64,000 nucleotides of DNA from Igneacidithiobacillus copahuensis (GCF_018854015.1 NZ_JAAXYO010000154.1:1-64000), one strand, 5' to 3'; shown: positions 18,574 through 28,592, counted from the first letter of the stretch. The notes: a model not told the origin generated them from the letters alone. Made by a program: numbers and translations.

Positions 18574-20891
18574 TGCCACGCATCGAGATTGACGGGCAGG
18601 AGATCGAGGTGGCTGCCGGCACCACATTGATGGAGGCCGCCGAGCAGCTCGGTATCTACATCCCCTTCTTTTGCTACCACCCCAAGCTGTCAGTGGCAGC
18701 CAACTGCCGTATGTGTCTGGTGGATGTCGAAAAGCAGGCCAAGCCCCTGCCCGCCTGCGCCACCCCGGCGAGCGATGGAATGAAGGTTTCCACCCGCTCG
18801 AAACGGGCGAAGATGGCGCAACAGGGCGTGCTCGAATTCCTGCTCATCAATCATCCCCTGGATTGCCCGATCTGTGACCAGGGCGGCGAATGTCCGTTGC
18901 AGGACATCACCATGGGCTATGCGAATCCGCACAGCCTCTACACCGAAGAAAAGCGGGTAGTAGAAGACAAGGACATCGGACCACTGATTGCCACCGAGAT
19001 GACGCGCTGTATCCAATGCACTCGTTGCGTTCGCTTTGGCACCGAGATTGGCGGTATCAGTGAACTGGGCGCCACCGGACGAGGCGAGAAGATGGCCATT
19101 GGTACCTATGTTGCCAAGGCGGTACGTTCCGAGCTGTCCGGTAACATGATCGATCTTTGTCCCGTCGGTGCCTTGACCAGCAAGCCCTTCCGCTACAAGG
19201 CCCGCTCCTGGGAGCTCAAGCACAGCCAGAGTCTCTGTCCGCATTGCTCGACGGGTTGCAATACCGATGTGCAAAGCCTTGGCAAGGAAGTGTTGCGGGT
19301 CAAGCCGCGGGTCAACGAGGCGGTCAACGAAGAATGGCTCTGCGACAAGGGCCGCTTTGCCTATGCCGGATTGCAGGCAGCCGATCGCGTGCAGACTCCT
19401 CTCTTGCGTATCAACGGTTCTTTACAGCCAGTGTCCTGGGCCGATGCCCTGGAGGCGGCGGCGACAGCCTTGCAAAAGACCATCGGCCGTGCGGGACCCG
19501 ACGTCGTGGCCGGAATCATCTCGCCGGCGGCCAGCAACGAGGAGCTCTATCTCTTCCAGGCCCTGTTACGGGGCCTCGGGGTGCGTGCTATCGAGCATCG
19601 CCTGCGGCAGACGGACTTCCGTGCCGACCCGGCCATGCCCTTATATCCGGCCCTGAACATGAGCCTGGAACAGTTGGAGACAGAGCGAAACATTATTCTC
19701 TGTCATGCCTACCCGCGGGAGCGGCAACCGCTGACCAACCACCGTCTGCGCAAGGCGGCCCTGGCGGGGGCGCAGATCTGGGCGCTGGATAGCACCGAAC
19801 GGGAGTTCAATTTTCCTTTGCGGCAGATCCGCGCGGCAGCGGGAGCCGATCTGGCGGTCTATGAGGAGCTCTTGGCGCTTTTGCGCGATGGGACGCCAGC
19901 ATCGAATCCTGCCTTGGCGGATTTGGCAGATACTGTGCGGGCAGCCGATAAGCCGCTGTTTCTGTTGGGTAGCGGTCTCTTGCAGCAGCCCCGGGCAGCG
20001 GAGCTGCTGGCCGTTATCGCTGAAATCGCGCAACAGACTGCCGCTCGCGTCTCCTGGCTGGCGGAGTCCGCCAATAGCGCTGGTGCTTGGCTACTCGGCT
20101 GTGTACCCGGACGTAAACCGGGAGGCGTGCAGGTCGAGGATGCGCCGCAGATCTGGGACGAGAAAAAGGCGTTCCTGCTCTATGGTGTCGAGCCTGAGGC
20201 GGATTCCATGGATGCGCCCGGGGTCCGCGCAGCTCTCGATGCTGCCGATGCGGTCATCAGTATCAGCAGCTTTCTGGGCGCCGCTGAGTCCTATGCCGAT
20301 ATCGTTCTACCTCTGGCGAGCTGGGCGGAAAGTAGTGGCAGCTTTTTCAATAACGAAGGGCGCTTGCAACAGTATCGTGCGGCGGTGCGGCCGGCAGGAG
20401 AGTCGCGCCCCGGCTGGAAAATCCTACGTGTGCTGGCCGATCATCTGGAACTGGCTGGCCTCGATTTCGATGATCTCGAAGCGCTGCAGGATACTTGGCA
20501 GAAACAGCTGGGGGATTTTCCCCTCGATGTCCCGGGTTTTGGGGTAATGCCAGAGATTGCCGCACGTCAGCAAGAAGGCGCCGAGGGGCTCCAATTGCTG
20601 GGCGACTGGCGTATCTATCAGCAGGACCTGCTCGTCCGACGTGCCCAGCCCCTGGAGCAGGAGCCGGTTTGTCGCTTGCACCCGGATACGGTTGCCGAAC
20701 TGGGAATCAGCGGTGGCGCGGTAGAATTGCTGGCGCGCAATGGCGCGCAGGTGCAGTTGCCCTTCGTTCTCGATGCCGGAATTCCCCACGGCGCCGTCTG
20801 GCTCGATCTTGGTCATCCCGAGACGCAGGCGTTGGGAGGAGTCGGGACGACTCTGCGGGTACAGATGCCGAGTATTCGGGTGCGGGCGTAG
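18573..20891 (+). CDS. nuoG: NADH-quinone oxidoreductase subunit G
   Basis: The 772-residue iron-sulfur subunit. The N-terminal ferredoxin-like domain has CYHPKLSVAANCRMCLVDVE and the last Cys in PACATPASDG (N1b). CPICDQGGECPLQD provides N5 ligands and CIQCTRCVRF provides N4 ligands. CPHCSTGC followed by 27 residues and another Cys (EEWLC) matches the extra N7 cluster motif of E. coli and Thermus NuoG, which mitochondrial-type proteins lack. The C-terminal molybdopterin-oxidoreductase-like domain is degenerate and has no cofactor role. nuoH starts 9 bp downstream. Confidence 0.95.
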   Translation: MPRIEIDGQEIEVAAGTTLMEAAEQLGIYIPFFCYHPKLSVAANCRMCLVDVEKQAKPLPACATPASDGMKVSTRSKRAKMAQQGVLEFLLINHPLDCPICDQGGECPLQDITMGYANPHSLYTEEKRVVEDKDIGPLIATEMTRCIQCTRCVRFGTEIGGISELGATGRGEKMAIGTYVAKAVRSELSGNMIDLCPVGALTSKPFRYKARSWELKHSQSLCPHCSTGCNTDVQSLGKEVLRVKPRVNEAVNEEWLCDKGRFAYAGLQAADRVQTPLLRINGSLQPVSWADALEAAATALQKTIGRAGPDVVAGIISPAASNEELYLFQALLRGLGVRAIEHRLRQTDFRADPAMPLYPALNMSLEQLETERNIILCHAYPRERQPLTNHRLRKAALAGAQIWALDSTEREFNFPLRQIRAAAGADLAVYEELLALLRDGTPASNPALADLADTVRAADKPLFLLGSGLLQQPRAAELLAVIAEIAQQTAARVSWLAESANSAGAWLLGCVPGRKPGGVQVEDAPQIWDEKKAFLLYGVEPEADSMDAPGVRAALDAADAVISISSFLGAAESYADIVLPLASWAESSGSFFNNEGRLQQYRAAVRPAGESRPGWKILRVLADHLELAGLDFDDLEALQDTWQKQLGDFPLDVPGFGVMPEIAARQQEGAEGLQLLGDWRIYQQDLLVRRAQPLEQEPVCRLHPDTVAELGISGGAVELLARNGAQVQLPFVLDAGIPHGAVWLDLGHPETQALGGVGTTLRVQMPSIRVRA

Positions 20892-20900
20892 GGAGGAAGG

Positions 20901-21926
20901 ATGCACGATCTCGTCAATGCGGCCTGGTGGCCACCCGTTTGGGCCTTGATCAAAATCATCATCGTCCTAATCCCTCTTTTGCTCGGCGTCGCCTATCTGA
21001 CCCTGGCCGAACGCAAGGTGATCGGCTACATCCAGATTCGCCTCGGGCCGAATCGCGTTGGTTTTCGCGGTATGCTGCAGCCGATTGCCGACGCCCTGAA
21101 GCTGCTGTTCAAGGAAGTTCTGATTCCCAGTACCGCCAACCGCTTTCTCTTTCTGGCGGCGCCGGTCTTGGCTTTCGTTCCCGCCATGCTGGTCTGGGCG
21201 GCGGTCCCCTTCGGTCCAGGTGTGGCCATCAGCAACATGAACGCGGGGCTACTCTACGTCCTGGCCATAGCCGGTCTGGGGGTGTACGGGATCATCATTG
21301 CCGGCTGGGCCTCGAACTCCAAATATGCATTTTTGGGGGCGATGCGCGCAGCTGCGCAGTTGGTGGCCTACGAAATTGCCATGGGCTTTGCCCTGGTGGG
21401 CGTGTTGATGCTGGCGCAGACACTGAATCTGAGCAAGATCGTCGAGGCGCAGGCAGGTGGAGGCTTCTGGTCGTGGTACTGGTTGCCGCTCTTTCCTTTT
21501 TTTCTGGTGTATTTCATCTCTGGCGTGGCCGAAACCAACCGCGCCCCCTTCGACGTGGCGGAGGGCGAGTCGGAGATCGTTGCCGGGTTTCATGTGGAAT
21601 ATTCGGGGATGGGCTTTGCGCTGTTCTTCCTGGCCGAATATGCCAATATGATCTTTATCTCGATCCTGACCACCGTGCTTTTCCTCGGGGGCTGGTATCC
21701 GCCCTTCAATGTCGCGCCTTTCACCTGGGTGCCGGGCCTCATCTGGCTCTTGTTGAAGACCGCCTTCCTGCTCTATGTCTTCCTCTGGATCCGCGCCACT
21801 TTCCCGCGCTATCGCTATGACCAGATCATGCGTTTGGGCTGGAAGGTCTTCATTCCCATTACCATCGCTTGGATCGTGGTAGTAGGTATTGCCCTCGAGA
21901 CCCCGTTGCGGGCTATCCTGCGCTGA
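20901..21926 (+). CDS. nuoH: NADH-quinone oxidoreductase subunit H
   Basis: The 341-residue membrane subunit that links the peripheral arm to the proton pumps and forms part of the quinone channel. YLTLAERKVIGYIQIRLGPNRVG is the signature of its first cytosolic loop. ETNRAPFDVAEGESEIVAGFHVEYSG is the second family signature. About eight hydrophobic segments are seen. The ribosome site GGGAGGAAGG precedes ATG 20901. Confidence 0.96.
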   Translation: MHDLVNAAWWPPVWALIKIIIVLIPLLLGVAYLTLAERKVIGYIQIRLGPNRVGFRGMLQPIADALKLLFKEVLIPSTANRFLFLAAPVLAFVPAMLVWAAVPFGPGVAISNMNAGLLYVLAIAGLGVYGIIIAGWASNSKYAFLGAMRAAAQLVAYEIAMGFALVGVLMLAQTLNLSKIVEAQAGGGFWSWYWLPLFPFFLVYFISGVAETNRAPFDVAEGESEIVAGFHVEYSGMGFALFFLAEYANMIFISILTTVLFLGGWYPPFNVAPFTWVPGLIWLLLKTAFLLYVFLWIRATFPRYRYDQIMRLGWKVFIPITIAWIVVVGIALETPLRAILR

Positions 21927-21936
21927 GGAGATTGTC

Positions 21937-22428
21937 ATGGCCAATCCTGTCAAACGCTGGTTCCAGTCTTTTTTCCTGCTCGAAATGCTGCGCGGTATGC
22001 GGCTCACTGGACGCTATTTTTTCGCGCGCAAGTTTACCGTGCAGTATCCCGAGGAAACGACACCGCAGTCGCCGCGTTTTCGCGGTCTGCATGCCCTGCG
22101 CCGCTATGAGAATGGGGAAGAGCGCTGCATTGCCTGCAAACTCTGCGAGGCCGTTTGTCCTGCGCTGGCCATTACCATCGAGAGCGAGGAGCGTAGCGAC
22201 GGGACGCGCCGCACCAGCCGCTATGACATCGATCTGAGCAAGTGTATCTTTTGCGGACTCTGCGAGGAGTCTTGCCCGGTGGATTCCATTGTCGAAAGTC
22301 GGGTGCTGAGTTATCACGCCGAGACCCGTAGTGAACTGCTCTACGACAAGATTCGTTTGCTGGGTAATGGTGATCGTTTGGAAGGCGAGTTAGCCCGCGA
22401 TCGGCAGGCGGACAGTAGCTACCGTTAG
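21937..22428 (+). CDS. nuoI: NADH-quinone oxidoreductase subunit I
   Basis: The 163-residue ferredoxin-type subunit holding two [4Fe-4S] clusters (N6a, N6b). The motifs CIACKLCEAVCPALAI and CIFCGLCEESCPVDSI are intact. The amphipathic N-terminus (SFFLLEMLRGMRLTGRYFF) docks to the membrane arm. ATG 21937 with GAGGAG upstream is chosen; in-frame ATG 21889 overlaps nuoH. Confidence 0.96.
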   Translation: MANPVKRWFQSFFLLEMLRGMRLTGRYFFARKFTVQYPEETTPQSPRFRGLHALRRYENGEERCIACKLCEAVCPALAITIESEERSDGTRRTSRYDIDLSKCIFCGLCEESCPVDSIVESRVLSYHAETRSELLYDKIRLLGNGDRLEGELARDRQADSSYR

Positions 22429-22446
22429 GAGAGAACGAGAAAACGC

Positions 22447-23046
22447 ATGATGCTCACCACCACCATCCTTTTTTATGTTTTCTCGGCCATTCTGCTGGTA
22501 TCGGCCCTGTTGGTCATCACCGCGCGCAATCCGGTCTATTCGGCGCTTTATCTGGTACTCGCCTTTTTCAATGCGGCAGCTTTGTTTCTTTTGCTGGGCG
22601 CGGAGTTTCTCGGGCTGATTTTGATTCTGGTATATGTGGGTGCGGTGATGGTGCTGTTTCTCTTCGTGGTCATGATGCTGGATATCAACCTGGAGCGTCT
22701 CAAAGAGGGCTTTCTGCGCTACCTGCCCCTCGGTTTGGCGATTGCGATCGTTGGCGTGCTGGAGATGGTGGCGGTGTTCTGGACCGCGCCGATCGGTAGG
22801 GTGCCGGCACCAGGGCCGATCCCGGCGAATGCCGACAACACCCGCGCCCTCGGTGAGTTGCTCTACACCCACTATCTCTATCCCTTTGAAATCGCTGCGG
22901 TGATCCTGCTCGTCGCCATCATTGCCGCGATCGCCCTGACCTTGCGCCGACGGCCCGACACCAAGTCGCAGGCGGTCGGCAAACAGGTCGCGGTCGCCGT
23001 ACGCGAACGGCTCCGCATGGTCGATCTGCGGGGGCCGAAGCCATGA
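22447..23046 (+). CDS. nuoJ: NADH-quinone oxidoreductase subunit J
   Basis: The 199-residue membrane subunit. Five hydrophobic helices are visible (about 5-25, 30-50, 54-75, 95-115, 140-160). The middle helix has LILVYVGAVMVLFLFVVMML, with the pi-bulge helix typical of NuoJ. The C-terminal tail is polar. The last codons overlap nuoK by 4 bases. Confidence 0.95.
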   Translation: MMLTTTILFYVFSAILLVSALLVITARNPVYSALYLVLAFFNAAALFLLLGAEFLGLILILVYVGAVMVLFLFVVMMLDINLERLKEGFLRYLPLGLAIAIVGVLEMVAVFWTAPIGRVPAPGPIPANADNTRALGELLYTHYLYPFEIAAVILLVAIIAAIALTLRRRPDTKSQAVGKQVAVAVRERLRMVDLRGPKP

Positions 23047-23348
23047 TCCCGTTGTCGCACTGGTTGATCCTGGGGGCGCTGCTGTTTTCCATCGGCGTCG
23101 TGGGAATTTTCCTGAATCGGAAAAATGTCATTATTCTGCTGATGGCGATAGAGATTTTGTTGTTGGCGGTAAATATCAATTTTGTCGCATTTTCCCGTTA
23201 TTTGGGGAACCTTCAGGGACAAATCTTTGTGTTTTTTGTCCTTACCGTAGCGGCCGCTGAGGCGGCCATTGGCTTGGCGATCCTGGTGGTCTATTTCCGT
23301 AATCGCCGCAGCATCAATGTAGAAGACATCGACGACTTACGGGGCTGA
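23043..23348 (+). CDS. nuoK: NADH-quinone oxidoreductase subunit K
   Basis: The 101-residue, three-helix antiporter-like subunit. The two membrane glutamates of the family lie in LLMAIEILLLAVN (helix 2) and VAAAEAAIGLAILV (helix 3). Length is standard. It overlaps nuoJ and is followed by nuoL after one base. Confidence 0.95.
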   Translation: MIPLSHWLILGALLFSIGVVGIFLNRKNVIILLMAIEILLLAVNINFVAFSRYLGNLQGQIFVFFVLTVAAAEAAIGLAILVVYFRNRRSINVEDIDDLRG

Positions 23349-23349
23349 T

Positions 23350-25332
23350 ATGTGGATCTTTGACTGGCTGCATGGCCTGCCACCCATCTGGGTCTATTTG
23401 CTCATTCCCCTGGCACCGCTGGCGGGCTCGCTAGTTGCTGGCCTAGGGGGATGGTTTCTGCGGGAGAGGGCGCATTGGGCACCCATCGCCGGTGTTGCCT
23501 TTGCCCTGTATCTGGCCATTTTTGTACTCTTGCAGGTGCTGCATGGGCAGACCTTCTATGGCAATGTCTATACTTGGGCGGTGTTTGGGAATCTACCGGT
23601 ACACATCGGTTTCGATATCGACAGTCTGACCGCGGTGATGCTGGTGGTGGTCACCTTCGTTTCCCTCTGCGTGCACGTCTATACCATTGGTTATATGCAT
23701 GACGATCCGGGTTATGCCCGCTTCTTCAGCTATATCGCCTTGTTTACCTTCAGCATGTTGATGCTGGTGATGGCCAACAACTTTCTGCAGCTCTTTTTTG
23801 GCTGGGAAGCGGTGGGGCTGGTGTCCTATCTTCTGATCGGTTTCTGGTTTACCCGCGAAAGCGCCAATCAGGCCTCGCTGAAGGCCTTTCTCGTCAATCG
23901 TGTCGGCGATTTCGGTTTTCTGATCGGCATCGCCGCTATCTATCACTACTGTGGCAGCCTGGATTATCGCACCGTTTTTGCCATGGTCCCCAGTCTGGTC
24001 GGGCAGACCGTTACCATCATCCCTGGGCATCCCTGGTCGGTACTGACCTGGATTGCCATCCTGCTCTTTATCGGGGCCATGGGAAAATCGGCGCAAGTAC
24101 CCTTGCATGTCTGGCTGCCGGAGTCGATGGAGGGTCCGACGCCGATCTCGGCACTGATCCATGCCGCGACCATGGTCACCGCCGGAATCTTCATGGTCTC
24201 GCGCATGTCGCCGATTTACGAGCAGTCGGCAACGGCGCTGAGCGTCATTCTGATCATTGGCGCGATTACCGCGTTGTTTATGGGACTGATTGGGCTGGTA
24301 CAGAACGACATCAAGCGCATCATCGCCTACTCCACCCTTTCCCAGTTGGGCTATATGACCGCGGCCTTGGGTGCGTCGGCTTTTTCTGCGGCCATATTCC
24401 ACCTGATGACCCATGCCTTCTTCAAGGCATTACTCTTCCTGGCCGCCGGATCGGTCATCCATGCCATGCAGAATGAGCAGGATATCCGCAAGATGGGGGG
24501 GCTGCGCGCGCACATGCCCATTACCTATCTCACCTTTTTGGTGGGCGGGTTGGCGCTTTCCGGAATCCCGCCCTTTGCTGGCTTTTTCAGTAAGGACCTG
24601 ATCATCGAGGCGGTCGGCGAATCGAGTTTGACCGGCGCGACCTTTGCCTATGTCCTGTTGGTGCTGGGTGCGCTGGTCACGGCGCTGTATACCTTCCGCA
24701 TGTTTTTCTTGGTCTTCCATGGCAAGAAACGCATGGACGAACACACTCAGGAACATTTGCATGAATCGCCTTGGGTGATTACCGCCCCTCTGATCGCTTT
24801 GGCCATTCCCTCTTTGCTGGCGGGCTGGTTCTTTATTGCCCCGGTGGGCCTGGGCGCTTTTCTGGATAGCTCGCTACAGATTCGGGCGCAGTGGAATACC
24901 ATCGGAGAAATTGCGGCGCACTGGCAGGGGACTGGCGCCTTCCTTGTCCACGGCCTGGAGTCCTGGCCCTTCTGGTTGGCCATTCTCGGCATCGCTTTGG
25001 CGGCATGGTTCTACCTGCTGCATGACGGCGTACCAGCGGCACTGAATCGCCTGCTTGCACCCTTCACCTGGGTTCTGCGCAAGAAATATGGCTTTGATGC
25101 CTTCAACCAGCTGGTATTCGTCCAGGGTGCCTTGTTGCTCGGTCGGCGCTTCTGGCATTGGGGGGACGAGGCAATCATCGACGGCGGAATGGTCAATGGC
25201 AGCGCCCGGCTGGTGGCGCGCGCGGCCCTTTCCTGGCGGCGCCTGCAGACCGGTTATATCTATCACTATGCCTTCGTCATGATCATTGGGCTCGTCCTCT
25301 TCATGACCTATTTCATGATCTGGAGGGGCTGA
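23350..25332 (+). CDS. nuoL: NADH-quinone oxidoreductase subunit L
   Basis: A 660-residue antiporter-like proton-pumping subunit at the distal end of the membrane arm. The conserved helix-5 glutamate lies in LFFGWEAVGLVSYLLIGFW. The pumping lysines lie in IGAMGKSAQVPLHVWLPESMEGPTPISALIHAATMVTAG. The long C-terminal lateral helix and last membrane span (residues about 540-660) are present. It is one of three homologous pump subunits with NuoM and NuoN. Confidence 0.97.
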   Translation: MWIFDWLHGLPPIWVYLLIPLAPLAGSLVAGLGGWFLRERAHWAPIAGVAFALYLAIFVLLQVLHGQTFYGNVYTWAVFGNLPVHIGFDIDSLTAVMLVVVTFVSLCVHVYTIGYMHDDPGYARFFSYIALFTFSMLMLVMANNFLQLFFGWEAVGLVSYLLIGFWFTRESANQASLKAFLVNRVGDFGFLIGIAAIYHYCGSLDYRTVFAMVPSLVGQTVTIIPGHPWSVLTWIAILLFIGAMGKSAQVPLHVWLPESMEGPTPISALIHAATMVTAGIFMVSRMSPIYEQSATALSVILIIGAITALFMGLIGLVQNDIKRIIAYSTLSQLGYMTAALGASAFSAAIFHLMTHAFFKALLFLAAGSVIHAMQNEQDIRKMGGLRAHMPITYLTFLVGGLALSGIPPFAGFFSKDLIIEAVGESSLTGATFAYVLLVLGALVTALYTFRMFFLVFHGKKRMDEHTQEHLHESPWVITAPLIALAIPSLLAGWFFIAPVGLGAFLDSSLQIRAQWNTIGEIAAHWQGTGAFLVHGLESWPFWLAILGIALAAWFYLLHDGVPAALNRLLAPFTWVLRKKYGFDAFNQLVFVQGALLLGRRFWHWGDEAIIDGGMVNGSARLVARAALSWRRLQTGYIYHYAFVMIIGLVLFMTYFMIWRG

Positions 25333-25335
25333 TCG

Positions 25336-26823
25336 ATGCATTCCTTTGGCCTTCTGAGCGCAGCGATCTGGGCGCCGATCCTTGGTGGCTTTCTGGTCCT
25401 TGCCGTGGGCGATCGCGCCGGCGGCAACCCGGCGCGCTGGCTGGCGCTGTTGGTCTCACTACTGACCTTTGCCATTACCTTGCCGCTATTCACGAGCTTC
25501 GATACCCATACGGCAGCAATGCAGTTTGTCGAACGCGTCCCGTGGATTCCGGCATTTCACATTGCGTATTTTCTGGGTATCGATGGGATTTCGCTCTGGT
25601 TCATCCTGCTCACCAGCTTCCTGACGGTGCTGGTGGTGATTGCCTCCTGGCGCAACGTCTCAATGCGTATTGCCCAGTATCTGGCCGCTTTTCTGATCAT
25701 GGACGGGTTGATGATCGGGGTCTTCTGTGCCCTCGATGCCATCCTCTTTTATGTGTTTTGGGAGGCGATGCTCATTCCCATGTTCCTCATCATCGGGGTC
25801 TGGGGCGGGCCACGCCGGGTCTATGCCACCATCAAGTTCTTCCTCTATACCTTCCTCGGTTCGGTGTTGATGCTGGTGGCCTTTCTGTACCTGTATTTTC
25901 ACAGTGGCGACAGCTTCAGTCTGCTGGCTTTTCAGAAAACGCCCCTGGGCGCGAACGCGCAGATCTGGATTTTTCTCGCCTTCCTGATCGCCTTTGCGGT
26001 GAAAATCCCGATGTGGCCGGTACATACCTGGCTACCCGACGCCCACGTCGAGGCCCCGACGGGGGGCTCGGTGATTTTGGCGGCGATCATGCTGAAAATG
26101 GGTGCCTACGGTTTCTTGCGCCTGAGTCTGCCGATCACCCCGGATGCCAGCCATCAACTCGCGTGGTTGATGATCGTGCTATCGCTGATCGCCATTGTTT
26201 ATATCGCCCTGATTGCCATTGTGCAGCAGGATATGAAGAAGCTGATCGCCTACTCCTCCATCGCGCATATGGGTTTTGTCACTCTCGGCTTTTTCGTTTT
26301 TACGCAGACGGCGATAGAGGGCGCGATCATCCAGATGCTCTCGCATGGTTTTGTGAGTGCGGCGATGTTCCTGTGCGTGGGTGTGCTCTATGACCGCATG
26401 CATACCCGCGATATTCAGGCCTACGGTGGCGTGGCTAACGTGATGCCGATTTTTGCCAGCCTGATGATGCTCTTTGCCATGGCCAATGTCGGTCTACCCG
26501 GGACCTCGGGCTTTGTCGGGGAGTTTATGGTGGTGCTGGGCACCTACCAGGTACATCCGTGGCCGGCGATCATTGCCGCCACCGGGCTGATTACCGGCGC
26601 CGGCTATACCCTCTGGCTCTTCAAGCGGGTGATCTTTGGCGGCATCATCCATGCCGAGGTGGCCGCCCTCAGTGACCTCAATGGCCGCGAGATTCTGGTC
26701 CTTGGGTCTTTGGCAGTTTTTGTGTTGCTGCAGGGTGTGTGGCCGGCCCCTTTCCTCGACATCGTTCATCAATCCGTGGCGCATCTCTTACAGCAGGTCG
26801 CCACCAGTAAAATTCCTGGTTGA
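25336..26823 (+). CDS. nuoM: NADH-quinone oxidoreductase subunit M
   Basis: A 495-residue antiporter-like proton-pumping subunit. FYVFWEAMLIPMFLIIGVWGG holds the conserved Glu. AVKIPMWPVHTWLPDAHVEAPTGGSVILA holds the conserved Lys and the ring motif. LIAYSSIAHMGFV is the second lysine region. The gene begins 3 bp after nuoL. Confidence 0.97.
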   Translation: MHSFGLLSAAIWAPILGGFLVLAVGDRAGGNPARWLALLVSLLTFAITLPLFTSFDTHTAAMQFVERVPWIPAFHIAYFLGIDGISLWFILLTSFLTVLVVIASWRNVSMRIAQYLAAFLIMDGLMIGVFCALDAILFYVFWEAMLIPMFLIIGVWGGPRRVYATIKFFLYTFLGSVLMLVAFLYLYFHSGDSFSLLAFQKTPLGANAQIWIFLAFLIAFAVKIPMWPVHTWLPDAHVEAPTGGSVILAAIMLKMGAYGFLRLSLPITPDASHQLAWLMIVLSLIAIVYIALIAIVQQDMKKLIAYSSIAHMGFVTLGFFVFTQTAIEGAIIQMLSHGFVSAAMFLCVGVLYDRMHTRDIQAYGGVANVMPIFASLMMLFAMANVGLPGTSGFVGEFMVVLGTYQVHPWPAIIAATGLITGAGYTLWLFKRVIFGGIIHAEVAALSDLNGREILVLGSLAVFVLLQGVWPAPFLDIVHQSVAHLLQQVATSKIPG

Positions 26824-26832
26824 GGAGGCGCC

Positions 26833-28278
26833 ATGCAGAACGCTCTGTTTCATTGGTCCTTTGCCATTCCTGAAATTTGGGTTCTGGCAATGGCCTGTGT
26901 GGTGCTGCTGGTTGACGTGTTTGTTGGCGAGCGCCAACGTGATGTCGCCTATGTGCTCAGTATTTTCACCTTGCTCGCGGCTATGGCCCTGACCTGGTCG
27001 CAGATGGGCCAGACAGGATTTGCCTTCTTCGGGCAATTCCATCTCGATCCCTTTACCAGCATCGCCAGTTTCTTCGTCGAGCTGCTGAGTCTGCTGGTGC
27101 TTTCGTATTCGCGCAAGTATCTCCTGCGTCGGTCCTTGTATCGCGGGGAGGTCTTCGTACTATTGCTCTTTGCCTTGCTAGGGGCGTTGATCCTCATCTC
27201 TGGGGCCAACCTGCTGATCCTGTATCTGGGGCTGGAGCTGCTTGCCCTCAGTCAATATGCCCTGGTCGCTTTTCAACGCGGCAATCTGCGCGCAACGGAG
27301 GCGGGACTGAAATATTTCATTCTTGGCGCGTTGGCCTCGGCCCTGTTGCTCTACGGCATGTCGTTGCTCTATGGCCTCACGGGAACCCTGGATTTGCACC
27401 AGATTGCCATTGCCCTGGTCAATGTGGGCAGTGCCAACTATCTGTTGATGCTCGCGGTGGTCTTTCTGGTGGCGGGAATCGCCTTCAAATTCGGTGCGGC
27501 ACCCTTCCACATGTGGTTACCGGATGCCTATCAGGGCGCGCCAACGCCAGTCACCCTGTTTATGTCTTCCGTTCCCAAGATTGCAATCTTTGCCCTGTTT
27601 CTGCGTATCCTGGTGGACGGCGGCTATGGCAGCATCGAGATCTGGCGGCAGCTTTTCGTTGCGTTGGTGGTCGTCTCGCTGGTGATCGGCAATGTGGTTG
27701 CCATTGCCCAGACCAACCTCAAGCGCATGCTGGCGTATTCGACGGTGGGCAACATGGGCTTTCTCGCCTTGGGTATCGTCGCCGGTACGCAGAATGGCTT
27801 GGCCAGCGCCTTCTTCTATGCGGTCGTCTATGCCTTTATGGCAACCGCGGCCTTCGGTCTGATCGTCTATCTCAGCCGCGAAGGCTTCGAAGCCGAAGAG
27901 ATCAGTGATCTCCGGGGTCTGGTCCGTACCCGTCCCTGGGCAGCCTTCCTGTTGCTGATCATCATGTTCTCTCTTGCCGGCGTACCGCCGACCATTGGTT
28001 TTTACGCCAAGCTTGCGGTCTTCCAGGCGCTCATCGAGGCCCATTTCATCTGGCTGGCGGTGTTTGGTGTGCTGATGGCGGTGGTGGGCGCGTTCTACTA
28101 TCTGCGGGTGCTCAAGGTTGCATTGTTCGATGCACCGGCGGAAGATCTGGCGTATGGTGCCGATGATCCGTTGGCGGCTTCTGTGCTTACTGTCAACAGT
28201 CTTGCCCTGCTGATTCTCGGCATTGTTCCAGGCGCCTTGGTGGCGTTCTGTTATCATGCCTTACAGGGAGTGCTCTAA
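26833..28278 (+). CDS. nuoN: NADH-quinone oxidoreductase subunit N
   Basis: The 481-residue third antiporter-like pump subunit. LYLGLELLALSQYALVAF has the conserved Glu. FKFGAAPFHMWLPDAYQGAPTPVTLFM has the Lys/His region. LKRMLAYSTVGNMGFL is the second lysine helix. Fourteen or so hydrophobic segments are seen. Its last base is the first base of the following DUF2818 gene. Confidence 0.97.
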   Translation: MQNALFHWSFAIPEIWVLAMACVVLLVDVFVGERQRDVAYVLSIFTLLAAMALTWSQMGQTGFAFFGQFHLDPFTSIASFFVELLSLLVLSYSRKYLLRRSLYRGEVFVLLLFALLGALILISGANLLILYLGLELLALSQYALVAFQRGNLRATEAGLKYFILGALASALLLYGMSLLYGLTGTLDLHQIAIALVNVGSANYLLMLAVVFLVAGIAFKFGAAPFHMWLPDAYQGAPTPVTLFMSSVPKIAIFALFLRILVDGGYGSIEIWRQLFVALVVVSLVIGNVVAIAQTNLKRMLAYSTVGNMGFLALGIVAGTQNGLASAFFYAVVYAFMATAAFGLIVYLSREGFEAEEISDLRGLVRTRPWAAFLLLIIMFSLAGVPPTIGFYAKLAVFQALIEAHFIWLAVFGVLMAVVGAFYYLRVLKVALFDAPAEDLAYGADDPLAASVLTVNSLALLILGIVPGALVAFCYHALQGVL

Positions 28279-28592
28279 TGGCCTTGCAACAATGGGCGAT
28301 GATCTACATCCTGGTAGCGTTTATCGCCGCGAATCTGCCCTGGCTGAGTGGAAAGCGTTTTGTCTTTGGCAGTCGCAATCCGGTGAAGACCTTGCCCTGG
28401 TACCTTGGCGAGTGGTTTGTCATGTGCCTGATCATGGGACTCATCGGTATGGGCGTAGAGCGCCTGCTCGATGGTCATAATCATGGGCAGGGCTGGGAAT
28501 TTTATGTGATTGCCCTGTGCATGTTTGCGGTTTTCGCCATTCCCGGTTTTATCTGGCGCTTCAATATCGTGCCGATGCTGCGCCGATCTTGA
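28278..28592 (+). CDS. DUF2818 family small membrane protein
   Basis: A 104-residue protein with three hydrophobic helices (about 5-22, 42-62, 75-93). HGQGWEFYVIALCMFAVFAIPGFIWRF is split around QGWEFY and the PGF turn, which are the recognisable features of DUF2818. This family sits directly after nuoN in many beta- and related proteobacteria. Function is unknown; position suggests a role in complex I assembly or stability. Start overlaps the nuoN stop by one base (TAATG). Confidence 0.85.
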   Translation: MALQQWAMIYILVAFIAANLPWLSGKRFVFGSRNPVKTLPWYLGEWFVMCLIMGLIGMGVERLLDGHNHGQGWEFYVIALCMFAVFAIPGFIWRFNIVPMLRRS

